Source: Clytia hemisphaerica (lineage: Eukaryota; Cnidaria; Hydrozoa; Leptothecata; Clytiidae). From it: 64,000 bases of DNA. Below, in pieces: positions 12,381-22,513 of this stretch. The stretch is taken from contig CACVBU010001298.1 in NCBI GenBank assembly GCA_902728285.1, positions 248,001 through 312,000 on the forward strand, given 5' to 3'. Numbering within the stretch: position 1 is the first letter of the stretch; every line of letters starts with the position of its first letter. The translations under genes were made by a program, and so were the position numbers. The notes below the pieces were generated by a model. That model had not been told where the DNA came from. It was given only the letters and a program-made list of their open reading frames with translations, and did no database searches.

Positions 12381-13907
12381 GGATATTCCAGGATTACAAT
12401 TTTACCAACTTTTTAGCGCTTTAGATTCTGTGATTCTGTAAAGAAAAAGATAACAAGTATGGCATTTTCTAATCAAGGATTTGAAGAGTTCCAGCTACAC
12501 TGTAAGTGTGCACTAATTTTTTTGATGGAGTTCTGATATAACTAGGAGTTTTGGTCTAAGCTGAAAGAAACCTTTTCAACAGTGCGTCACAAAGTGCGAT
12601 ATTTCGATCGCACAGAAGCACATCAAAACACCAGCTTTTTTAAATTTTTTCTCGTTTATCCAAACGCTGCAATCCCGCATAGGCTTAGAGCTCAAGACTA
12701 AAACCCCCAATACGAGACATTTGACTGATCGAAAAAAATTTATCATCATCAATTTAGTCAACTGTCAGAATTGTTTACTCGCTGGAAATAAGCAACTTTC
12801 TGAAGCTTCTTTTTTTTTTCCGTTGTCCATCATTTCACAAATAAGGAAGATGAAAAATTACCATCAATCCTGCTAGTAAAAACAGTCAGGACCTCTTTGG
12901 TCTTTTTTAACATTAGTTCGGATAGAATAAAAACATACCTGATCAACACAACCAAACCTTCTGTCTTGCGTTTACTCTTTCCTTCCCAACAACTTTCGTT
13001 TTTGCTTATGTAGGTTTTAAAATCCACAAGTAATGAACCTCTTATAGCTTTATCTGAATAAATCTGGTTGAAAACCTTTTGTCAGGTTTCATTCCGTACG
13101 TTTTTTATCCACGTTGTGAACCGGTTTCCCCGATTTCCCGATAATTAAAAATTGGAACTTTCCCGTGGGCGCGATTGGGCGTACCGCCATCGCGAAATAT
13201 TTTTCGTGAAAATTTACCGTATTCTAACGCTAATATAATCTAGATAGGAAACAAATATTAAATTTGATATTTTTTTTCTCGTATTTCTAAATTTCAAGAT
13301 AAAAAGAACTATCTACCAATTATTATTATTAACGGGCGTTGAATCGACATTGACATATTTAATGATGTCATAATCAATGCCGTGTATATTTTGTCAGCGC
13401 CGTGCATATTTTGTCAACATCCTTTTCATTGGATAAATACCACTAAAATATACAAGATAAGTAAACATAAATTTATCGCCCGCGAGCACGGCTTAGCAAA
13501 GCGCACCTCTCTTATTCATTATCTAAGAATTGAAGCGGGCAAAGATTACCGCGCGACTGATAGCAGACAAAGTTTTTTTTGAAGATATTTTCAGTTATAA
13601 TCCAAGGTAGAACAAACTAAACATAGAAAGGGAGTATTTTTTAGTACTCTATACGATGATCGGTATTTTTTTTGAATTCTATGTTTAGATTTTTCTACCC
13701 AGCCCCGTTGCTATGTACGTGTGCCCTGTTGCCAAGACCTTTGCTTGAAATCGAAAGCGAAACCAAGATTATTTAACGCACACTGCCGTTTGCGTAATAT
13801 CGATAAAGTGAAATGAGGTCCTGACTGAGTAAAAAGGGGGTATTACGACTAGTCTACAAAAAGTACGCTCTTGCAACGAATAGAATATCTTGGAAATTAA
13901 TTTATGC
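12381..13907. other. Non-coding stretch
   Basis: No gene recognised. At 13375-13425 a short direct repeat GCCGTG(T/C)ATATTTTGTCA occurs twice. Around 13090-13210 there is a GC-richer patch with CCGATTTCCCGATAATT and GCGATTGGGCG words. No coding signal. Confidence 0.4.
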
Positions 13908-13990
13908 GAGTCTATAGTTGCGAAAATGGCATGGGCTTCAAAGCCTCCTGCAACTCAACCAAATAGAAATAGAAAAAGAAAAAGAATACA
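13908..13990 (+). mobile_element. SINE 3'-end fragment
   Basis: GCGAGTCTATAGTTGCGAAAA, then AAAGCCTCCTGCAACTCAAC and an AAATAGAAATAGAAAAAG tail match the 3' end of the SINE at 12141-12380. The tRNA head is missing, consistent with 5' truncation. Confidence 0.8.
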
Positions 13991-14910
13991 TCATCATCTA
14001 AAATATTTGGTGATACGTGGTGATAACCTTCATTTAAAAAACACTCATCGATGATCTCTTCTCCTTTATAAACGAATGAACAGCAGATAATTTTAAGAGA
14101 TCCTCTAGAAAATGGGATGTGCTGGTCAGTTTCAAAGGAAAACCCACCACCTGGTAAAGAACAGCAGTTATTTCGTACGAATGGCTCGCCGGATGCTTCT
14201 TGTCCTGGACTGATTCCACAAAAAAAGTTTCCTCATAATCATTTTCATTCCATTCCATTTAGCATTTGACGACACCTTTTCTGCTATGTTGTGCGGCAGT
14301 CCATCCAACATCCAAAAAGGTCCAAGAAGAATAACCTAGCCTAAAAGAAGTAAAATTAATACAGGAGCAAAACTTACATCCAACTGTACTGTATGAAGAT
14401 TTATCAGAAGCAAAGTTTCCTCTTATCTTATCTGTTACAGCTGCTCAAGCTGATGCTTGCTAAGGTTGTCCAGTCGGGCTCAACAATAGTTCATGACATT
14501 CATATTCTCTGCGCATTAGATTCAGTTGGACCCAGCTGTGCGCGGTTGCTCAATCTTTGTTTATACAGCCCAGCCCGATACCCGATTCTACTTCGGAGAT
14601 ATTCCGAATCTACAACATTCCAGTTGCATGCAGTGTGGATGACACCGTTTGCTCGAGATCCCGAGTGCACAACTCGGAAAAAGTCGAGTGGTGCAGGTGC
14701 AAAATTTGAGGTTTTTAGGTGCAAGTGTAGACGGTTTTTTAACCCCAAGCAGAGTTCCACTATTTTCTATTTTTCTTAACTTGGTATTTTCGAATTTTTC
14801 CTCAAGTGCAACCTTGCCTACGGTGGCCTAGACAACGATGGCCCTGAAGGCTCAGAATTTCTCTTGATAAAACGAACGGAGTTTCCCAAAATCAAGCGAG
14901 GCCCGGAATC

Positions 14911-15050
14911 TTCGAGTTAGAAAACTTCGAGTTAGCAATTTTCGAGTTAGCTAAATTATGACGTCATAAAATTGCAAATTATGACGTCATTCGACTCTAA
15001 CTCGATTTTTCATTTTCAAAAAAGGATTTTCGAGTTAGGATTAACTCGAA
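14911..15050. repeat. TTCGAGTTAG / ATGACGTCAT word cluster
   Basis: TTCGAGTTAG occurs several times on the plus strand, followed by CTAACTCGA and TTAACTCGAA as reverse complements. The centre holds two copies of AATTATGACGTCAT, each including the palindrome TGACGTCA. The whole is roughly symmetrical, like the other word-cluster elements here, but clean ends could not be fixed. Confidence 0.6.
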
Positions 15051-15108
15051 TTTTAAACATAAATTAAAATAACTTTAAAATAAATTAAAATGAATGAAAT
15101 TGTTTTAA

Positions 15109-15787
15109 GGTGGTTCCCCACCGGAAAATACCATTTTCAAAGTTGACCTAGAAAGACTTCCTGTTGGTTGAACTTCACTTCTGGGGAACTTATTTGGTCA
15201 TTGGGGAATTTCCCCGCCCACCACAAGGAGTTATTTTGCGCCTAAGATTTAAAGAAAATTTGACAAGGCTCACCGTTAGTGCTCGCCGTTTGTGATCAAA
15301 GTGACTTTTAAGTGCTGATATGTCCAACTTTTAGAAAAAAGCAAAAAGAACGGTTTGAGTTTTTCACTTGAAATTATGCATGTTCCCTATAAATTTCTTT
15401 AAGACAGCAAAAAAATTGAGCTCAATGTGACGATTTGAAGTTTCTCCAAGTTTTGCCAAATTAATAACTGCGTACTTAAAATAGCATAGCTCAACAAAAA
15501 ATAGTCCAAACTCTTAGAAATTTATAGGGAACATGGAAAATTCTATATAAAATGCACCTGAAAAATTTGAAAACATTCTGATCAAAATTGCGTCCTCCAT
15601 TTACTGCAGAATGGAGCCCTCTAAAACGGCTAAATGGCTACTAAATCATGCTCAAAATGAGGAAAATTAGGGAAATTGAAATTTTTTTAAAAAAAATTTA
15701 TTTTTACCTCAAATACTTTCATGTGACCAAATATCAAGTTTATTGGACCAATATTGAGCATTTTAGCATTTCCAGTGGGGAACCACC
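15109..15787. mobile_element. TTAA-flanked inverted-repeat MITE
   Basis: The left end GGTGGTTCCCCACCGG and right end CCACTGGGGAACCACC are inverted repeats, and both flanks are TTAA (15105-15108 and 15788-15791). An inner inverted pair, ATGTTCCCTATAAATTTC and GAAATTTATAGGGAACAT, lies at 15379-15540. A TTAA target duplication is typical of piggyBac-type (or Kolobok) transposons. About 680 bp and no transposase ORF, so non-autonomous. Confidence 0.8.
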
Positions 15788-15849
15788 TTAAGTATTAGAG
15801 AATACAGCGAAAAAAAGGATTGAACGTAGGTAAGATTAGAATAGATTAT

Positions 15850-16042
15850 ACAACATTTTTCATATCAGGACAGTGTCTGCCTATAGTTTATATTATGCTG
15901 ATAAAGCAAGATGTTTTTCTAATTTTCCACTTTCTGACCAATCTTGCTCCCCGTCTGTGCTAATTCAATATTAAAAAGCTTGTAAATTAAAATTGATGAG
16001 AAAGTAAACGATACACTTTTATTTTAAAAACAAAACCTTTAA
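15850..16042 (-). repeat. Family A inverted-repeat element, single arm
   Basis: CATATCAGGACAGTGTCTGC through AAAAGCTTGTAAATTAAAATT and TTAAAAACAAAACCTTTAATG match the right arm of the element at 700-1215 and the arm at 4831-5000. It lies just downstream of the first MFS gene. Confidence 0.6.
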
Positions 16043-16462
16043 TGGCGTTCGTTTTTTCGAGCATTAGAAAAAGTATTGTACCTTGAGTGGGATGACGGGA
16101 TGATCTCAAGATCTAATAGACCTAATATGCAAAAGCTCAAACATGTTCCAATGATAAGGCTGATGATATGAGGCTGTAAACCCCTCCAAAATTGAAATAT
16201 CCAAGGAAACAAAAAGTAAAAGGCTGAAATCGCCAGAAGAAATACCCACAGATTTAAATATGTTTCCAAGAAAATTGTAAAATCAATAAAACCATCAAAA
16301 GAACCGAAAAAAAGTTCGCACCACTAGCCACCACTTGGTACAATGATTCTCCAGAACCAAACCAAACCAAACAGGTGGAGTCACTGCTGTTAAACGCGCA
16401 GTCGCGTTCTCTTGTTTCATCCAGAAACTCGGATAGCGTTCTAAATCAATTCCTTGACCCTA

Positions 16463-18268
16463 TCAACACGTTGTGTCATTTTCATATGTTGTACTCTCAT
16501 CATTCTTTTCCGATTTTGTAGTGTTTTTATTCTTGTCTTTGAATATGAAAATATAAACACCCAGAACCATAGCCCAAAACAAGGCGAAAAATGCGTAAAT
16601 AAGATACACCTTCCGTCCTCCATAGTTTTTGAAAAGAACACCTCCAATGCTTGACCCAACCAAAACTCCAACTCCTTCGAACATTGTTTGGAAGAGGGAA
16701 ACCATGCTCGTAATCACAATTAAGGGACTGGTTTCTTTCACATAAGTAATAGCTGACGTCACAAAAAGCACAAAACTTAAAAAATGCAATGGTTGAAAAG
16801 CTAATAGAATCCATCCAGTTGGTGCAAATGTGTATCCAAGGTAACGTACAACAAAAAATATTAAGGCAACCATCAGAGATATCAACGGACCACCTAGAAT
16901 CCGAATGATTTTGCCTGAAAAGAAGAATCCAAAAATGGCTGAAAATCCGGCGATTGATATTGTAAGTGTTCTTACGAGAGAGGGAGAGGAGAGTTCCTTC
17001 AAGTAGAGAAAATTTAAAACTTTGTATGAGCTATATACAACACCACCGAAAAACGCAATTCCATAAACAAGTATCACTTCGAACTGAATCAAATGTCTAC
17101 GAAATGTTTTTCGAAAACATTGTTTTTCTTTTTCGTTCATCGTATGGTTCTCATCTTCGAAAGATAGTCCGTTATACAAGACGAGTAAACAAACAGTCAT
17201 TAAGATCGTAAACAGCACGTACGTAACGAACAGCCCTGAATAGCAAGTGATGCTTACTTTGGGGAAATAGTCAATAATCAGATTTGTCATGTTAACTCCG
17301 AAGATAGCTCCAATTGGACCCCAGAATCGTTGCCGACCATAATCGATCTTTCGGTGTTTACTGAGTTGAGATTTTCTGATCGTTGCTACGTCTATAAAGG
17401 ATGCTCCACTGACCTCGAAAAACGCGGCTAAGATTTGTGTGAAGAAAAAGACGAAAAATGGAGTCCCGTACATATCTTGTTTTTGATTTATGGATTGTCC
17501 GTCCAAAGTGGAATTATTGGTTTGATTGAGATTGTTGACAAATTGACTCCACGTTGGTTCAGGGCATTTGTTGATGACAGGGTTACCATATTTGATGGCT
17601 AACAAAGGTTGACAACCCATTGTCAAAATAATTCCAATACAATTAATGATAAGGATCAAACGATGACAATGAAACTTGTCTGCAATCACTCCCCAAAATG
17701 GTCCTCCAAAGAGCATTCCAAGAAGCCTGAAAGGAAAAAACAATTGACGTGGGATATAAAAAAAGCTTTTGATTAAGAACTCTGAAGTGGAAAGGGCTTA
17801 AAACGAGAAAAAGTCTGGGTAACATTTTCTCACGATCAAAACTCCGATATGCTGTAGCACTGAGAATGAAGAATAGCTGTAATGTTTCGGAGGAATTACC
17901 AAAAACATCCAAGAACGCCATTCCGATATTCTTTCAATATTAGGATACAAGTTGTTATGAATGTTAGATGAACATTAAAACATCGTTTGTATGCTAGCTC
18001 AGAATCAAGAGAAAGACTGTACCTGAATCCAAGAATAAGGCCAGCTTCCACTTTATCTAAACCAATGCCAGTCAAGAACAACACAAGACTTGGTAAGGAC
18101 CCAACTCTTCGTGCTGTGTCAAAGAAGAAGGCAGCTTTTGCCGGAAGTGTGTTCCAATTGATGTTATACCATTTGTATTTCTTTATTTCCCCTCCCTCTT
18201 CATCGTTTTCGTCGTTTAAATTTTTCAACGGCATCTCTTCTGCCAGGTCTCCCATTTCTTCGATTAGT
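16463..18268 (-). CDS. MFSD6-like major facilitator transporter, copy 1
   Basis: Multi-pass membrane transporter of the major facilitator superfamily; the substrate cannot be told from sequence. Exon 1 is 18268-18023 with ATG at 18255-18253; exon 2 is 17726-16463, including the stop. The join is GGATTCAG|GTAC to TTTCAG|GCTTCT and keeps frame, giving 498 residues. The N terminus is acidic and cytosolic-like, then INWNTLPAKAAFFF and a helix pair leading to PFWGVIADKFHCHR, the loop 2-3 signature region seen in MFSD6 proteins. GRQRFWGPIGAIFG follows, then further hydrophobic helices consistent with about 12 segments and a Lys/Asn/Asp-rich tail. N-glycosylation motifs (NQTNNST) lie in a large outside loop after helix 3. 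A splice acceptor ends 13 nt before ATG. A divergent paralogue lies at 22514-24349. Confidence 0.88.
17945..18000. repeat. AACGTT-type short element, degraded (copy 4)
   Basis: ACAAGTTGTTATGAATGTTAG, ATGAACATTAAAACATCG and TTTGTATGCTAGCT follow the layout of 3403-3482 (word, inverted word, closing GCTGG-like end) with many changes. It lies inside the single intron of MFS copy 1. Confidence 0.35.
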
Positions 18269-18318
18269 CTGAAAAAATATGCAGTTATGTGAATAAAAAT
18301 CGGCAGATAAGATATCAT

Positions 18319-19870
18319 ACATGACTTGCGTAACCATGCACGCGGTCTCTTTTCAAAGTTTCAACTAAATAGATCATGAAATTTTAAAATAAAATATGAA
18401 TAAGGATTATATTGCATTCTTGTATTATATATAAAATGAATACCCCGGTTCAGTAAAATGCTATTTTCATCCGATCCAAGTAATATAATCCTTCAAAAAA
18501 TGTATTGTCTTTTATGAATACACTATAGGAATAGATTACGAATATAATTTCATATGATTTCTTTTGCAATGGTCCCTGATGAATACAAGTTGTTATGATC
18601 ATGAGATAATAATCTACACGCTTTTTTTATAAGAATATACTTTATAAGAATATACATGATGAAAATGGCCAAAAAATTACGAATATGTTAAGAATATCAC
18701 CATCATAGAATTTGACTACTAAATTCAAGAATGCCATTTCATAGCTTTGTTAACTGTAAATTGCCAAATATCCCCCAGTAAAGCTCAACACTTTCACAAA
18801 AAAATGCATGACATGATGAAATAAATACATCTTGCATATATGCGACAATGTCATTTTCTCCAGCACAATCCGATTAGTACCGTAAGCTGAAATGAAATGA
18901 ATTCTAAATTAAAAGTTTTTTGAATGGGGATTTAATGTAAAGGTTAAATCATATTTTAACTTTATTTTGGTCCACACACCCCAACGCCCTCGCATCCAGT
19001 TGCATCTGAGCAAATCACGCCATATCAGAGAGCGCCGTTCGGTACTTTCCACGGTTCGGCAAATTCCTAGCTTCCTATCTCCTCAGATAAACAGAGTGTC
19101 TAACCTTTTATTCTGTAATTGGAGCCGTGCAAATTTGCCTGGTTCATCGTGTGTATTTCTCAGCTTCAACAGAACAAAAACTCAATAAAATCAAATGATT
19201 TTAGACTTAGATTATAAACGAATCTAACACTCCCTTACTAATAAATTGGTTCTTGTCAATTCGAAGTCGAGTCTTATTTGTTCGAACTAAAGAAAATACT
19301 GAACTTTTTCAGAGTAATTTTCTCGATATGCGGTGGGTATAATTTAGATAAAATGTAATAAAAGTTCAAATAGAGAAAGTCCACTCATTTTTACTAATCC
19401 GTTCTACCCGCATCACGCTCTACTCTAAAGCGCTGAGGGGCATACGATGATCTGACAAGCTATTTTTTTTCAAAAGCTCATTTGATATCCATCTCAAATC
19501 TAGATAGAAATCATCACTGCGATCGGCCAACCTAGATAGATCCTTTTAACGAACCGCGTCTTTAAGAGTGAAAACGTGCTGTACGCGGAGTAATCAGGAT
19601 AGGTTCGGAGATTAGGGTCTTACCTGCAATGGCTGAATTCATGCCTTCTTTGCCTTTGTTTATTCTGTCCAGTAGTTTTTCTATCTTTTAAATAAAAATA
19701 TGATAGTTTGATTGGCTTAATAAATAATCATGCATGAAGACATCAACCCATTTTAGTACAGTAAAAATGATTTTTCAGGTAGGAGCTGGAAACGACCACA
19801 AAATAACGTAATATTGGAAAGCGATGTATTGATAAAGATAAACAACGAGAACCGTGACAAATTTAAAACT
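18319..19870. other. Intergenic region between the divergent MFS copies, left part
   Basis: No gene recognised. At 18612-18710 there is ACACGCTTTTTTTATAAGAA with repeated AAGAATAT words, a partial member of the ACACGT-ended MITE family. The remainder is AT-rich and would contain the promoter of MFS copy 1, but no defined element stands out. Confidence 0.45.
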
Positions 19871-19875
19871 CGTAC

Positions 19876-19940
19876 TCTTAGGTGTCAAATAAACGGGGGG
19901 GGTCCTAATAAGGTCCGGGGGGTTGAAAAAAATGGCCCAA
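19876..19940. repeat. G-run element fragment
   Basis: ACTCTTAGGTGTCAAATAAAC, a G-run, then TCCTAATAAGGTCCGGGG match parts of the complete inverted-repeat element at 25496-25786. Confidence 0.6.
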
Positions 19941-20352
19941 ATTCTACAAGAAGTTGATTTTCCCCTTCTTCATTTTTCAATTTTTTATGTCTATTAAATG
20001 GTTACAATTTTTGGTCTCCACGCTGCAGATTATATCATGAATGTATTATATAGTCCCCCCTATATACACTGGATAAACAACAAACTAAGTTCTTATGCTC
20101 TAGCTATGTCCGCAGTAATGACATTATTATCCCCTCATTTCTTTCTTCGTTAATATTATTTTCGTCAAAACATGGTCTTTCAATTCCCAAATATGAAAAT
20201 TAAAGTTTTCCTTAGAGAGGCAAACGCATCAAAGTAATTGCTAATTATGTGTCGTTATGGCGTTTCAAGTTGCGAGAAAGAAGCGAAAAACATCCTATGT
20301 ATGAAAAATTAAATGTTGACACCAGAAATTTCAACCTTTAACCTTGGGGTTA

Positions 20353-20692
20353 GGGGGGCGGGGGGGGGGTTTGCGATTTTCGAAATACCGAATAATTTTG
20401 CCGAAATTTCCGAAATTCCGTAAAAAAATACTTGCAATTCCAATACCGATTTTTTGGGGTATTTTTCCTCGTTTTGACTAATTTTTCATCAAATTTGATT
20501 TTTCACATCTGAATTCCGAAAAAAAGGGGATAAAAACTTTATAATACCGAAGTTTTGAAGCAAAAATTCATGGATTTCCGATACCGCAACAATTTCAGAA
20601 TTCCGAAAAACCGAAGGAATTTGCCTGATTTCCGAAATTCCGAAGAAAAAAGGGTCGATTTCCGCAATTCCGAAAAAACGGTACGCCCCCAC
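20353..20692. repeat. CCGAAATTCCGAA word-cluster element
   Basis: A G-run (about 20353-20370) followed by TTTGCGATTTTCG at the left and CGAAAAAACGGTACGCCCCC at the right make loose inverted ends. Between them ATTCCGAAA/TTCCGAAAT-type words occur more than a dozen times. Open frames here (for example minus 20489-20743) are low-complexity products of the repeat. Confidence 0.55.
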
Positions 20693-21134
20693 CTTAATGA
20701 AACCATACCAATGTGCGAGCCAATGTGAAGCCAAGACACTCACGTCCTTTTGTTTAATTCTTCTTGTCTAATGTGGTTTTGTCACAACAGATTCAATACA
20801 TGTCTCCGTTAAGTATTTTTGCTTTTATTTTCAAATTTTCGGCGAGTAAAATTATAAGAAGATAAAGGACTTTTTAGAAATTAAAATATTAATAATAATT
20901 AATAAATAATTTCAAAATCAGAGAATTTCAAGCCGCCATGACAGTTGTCCTTTACGGACATAGCTCGATCCACGATTGTTTCCTTATGATGGAAAGAAAA
21001 TACTTCGCTATCCACCATTTCATGCGTTGTTCATCCAGTGTATATAATAAATTCATGATTATATTGAGACAGAAGTTGGGGCAAATCTAGACATAATTTG
21101 TTTTAGTCTCATGTAGGTGCAACATAAAAACGTT

Positions 21135-21817
21135 CTAAAGTCTATTCACGATAAGTGTGCACTCTTTTTTCTTTTACCTATAACTTTTGAAGGAATTCTT
21201 CAATCTTTATAAATTTGGTATCGTTGGAGAGATATTTGTGAGTGGAACAATTTGAAATAAAAAAATCTTCAAAAGAATTCTAAAAATGAAGATGAAAATG
21301 AAGAAGAAAAAAATGAAGATCTTGTAAAAAAGTGCTATAACTTTCATTTTCACTGGAGAGATTCTTTGATCTTTGGACGTCATCACTGTGAAAAAATTTC
21401 ACTAAAATATTTATTCAATACAAAGTTATGATACAAAGTTAATAAGTGATTGACCCCAAAAAACAGCAGAAAACAGCAGAAAACAGCGTTTTTAGACGTC
21501 AATCAGCTTATAACTTTGTTTGATATCTTTTGACTGAATGATTATTTTTGAGAATTTTTTTCACAGTGATGACGTTCGATAATCAAGGTTTCACTTCAGT
21601 GAAAATGATAGTTATAGCACTTTTCTACAAGATCTTCATTTTCTTCTTCTTCATTTTCATCTTCATTTTTAGAATTATTTTAAAGATCTTTTTATTTCAA
21701 ATTGTTCCACTAACTAATATCTTTCCAATGATACCAAATTTATAAAGATTGAAGAATTCCTTCAAAAGTTATAAGTAAATGAAAAAAGAGTGCACACTTA
21801 TCGTGAATAGACTTTAG
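21135..21817. repeat. Foldback (long inverted repeat) of about 680 bp
   Basis: The left arm starts CTAAAGTCTATTCACGATAA and the right arm ends TTATCGTGAATAGACTTTAG. The arms, roughly 300 bp each, pair along most of their length, including TTCAATCTTTATAAATTTGG with its complement and the GAAGATGAAAATGAAGAAG tract. The small central region contains AACAGCAGAAAACAGCAG. A transcript would form a long hairpin. No transposase ORF. Confidence 0.85.
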
Positions 21818-21851
21818 TTTGTGATTAATTATTTCCTCAGCAAAATGTAAT

Positions 21852-22104
21852 GGGGGTGTTTGTAGGGGTTCGAAATACCGTTTTCCCGTCAAAATATTTG
21901 CTAAATCCCGGAATCCCGAAAATGATAACACCGTCACACCAGTTTTTAGAGGTTAAAATACCGGCATAATGGCAAAAAATAAGGCTAAATACCGTCACCG
22001 TCTGATTTTAAGATACCGTTTTCCCCGTCACTTTTTTCGTCAAATCCCGTAATACCGTACTAAAAAAGGGCCAATCCCGTCACACCGTAAAAGTACAAAC
22101 CCCC
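21852..22104. repeat. CCCGTC/ACCGTC word-cluster element
   Basis: The ends GGGGGTGTTTGTA and TACAAACCCCC are inverted. The interior repeats ACCGTC, CCCGTCA and TACCGT words about fifteen times, with little else. It lies about 400 bp upstream of MFS copy 2. Confidence 0.65.
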
Positions 22105-22513
22105 TTGTAATCGAGACGAGATTTTCAGTGAAGAGAAAAAAAAATTACGTAACGTTAATTGGATAATCCACGTTTTTAATAACGAGAGTAATTTTCTCGA
22201 CCAAGACGATTTTGTATTTATTGGGTTAACAAGTTGATAAAATACGTATGCCAGACATGTTTAGTATACTACGTTGTATAAATCCTTGAGTGAAGTAAAG
22301 GTAAAGGTTATACAGGTTATCTTTAAAATCGTAATTAAGAAGAAGGTTATAATGTAAAATCTTAATTTCATCCTCTCGTTGGAACGATATTTCAGAGTTT
22401 GACATCCCAAGAACAGACACACGATACGTGTTGAAGGAATTAGACTTGTCATCTTTAATCTAAAGGATACTTCAAATAATTTGATTTTTTTTTAAATAGT
22501 TAAACAACAAATT

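Noticed and set aside
14393..14779. 128-codon plus-strand ORF as a gene
   Set aside because: There is an overlapping open frame on the other strand, no domain, and no splice or promoter context; probably chance in a locally GC-richer patch.
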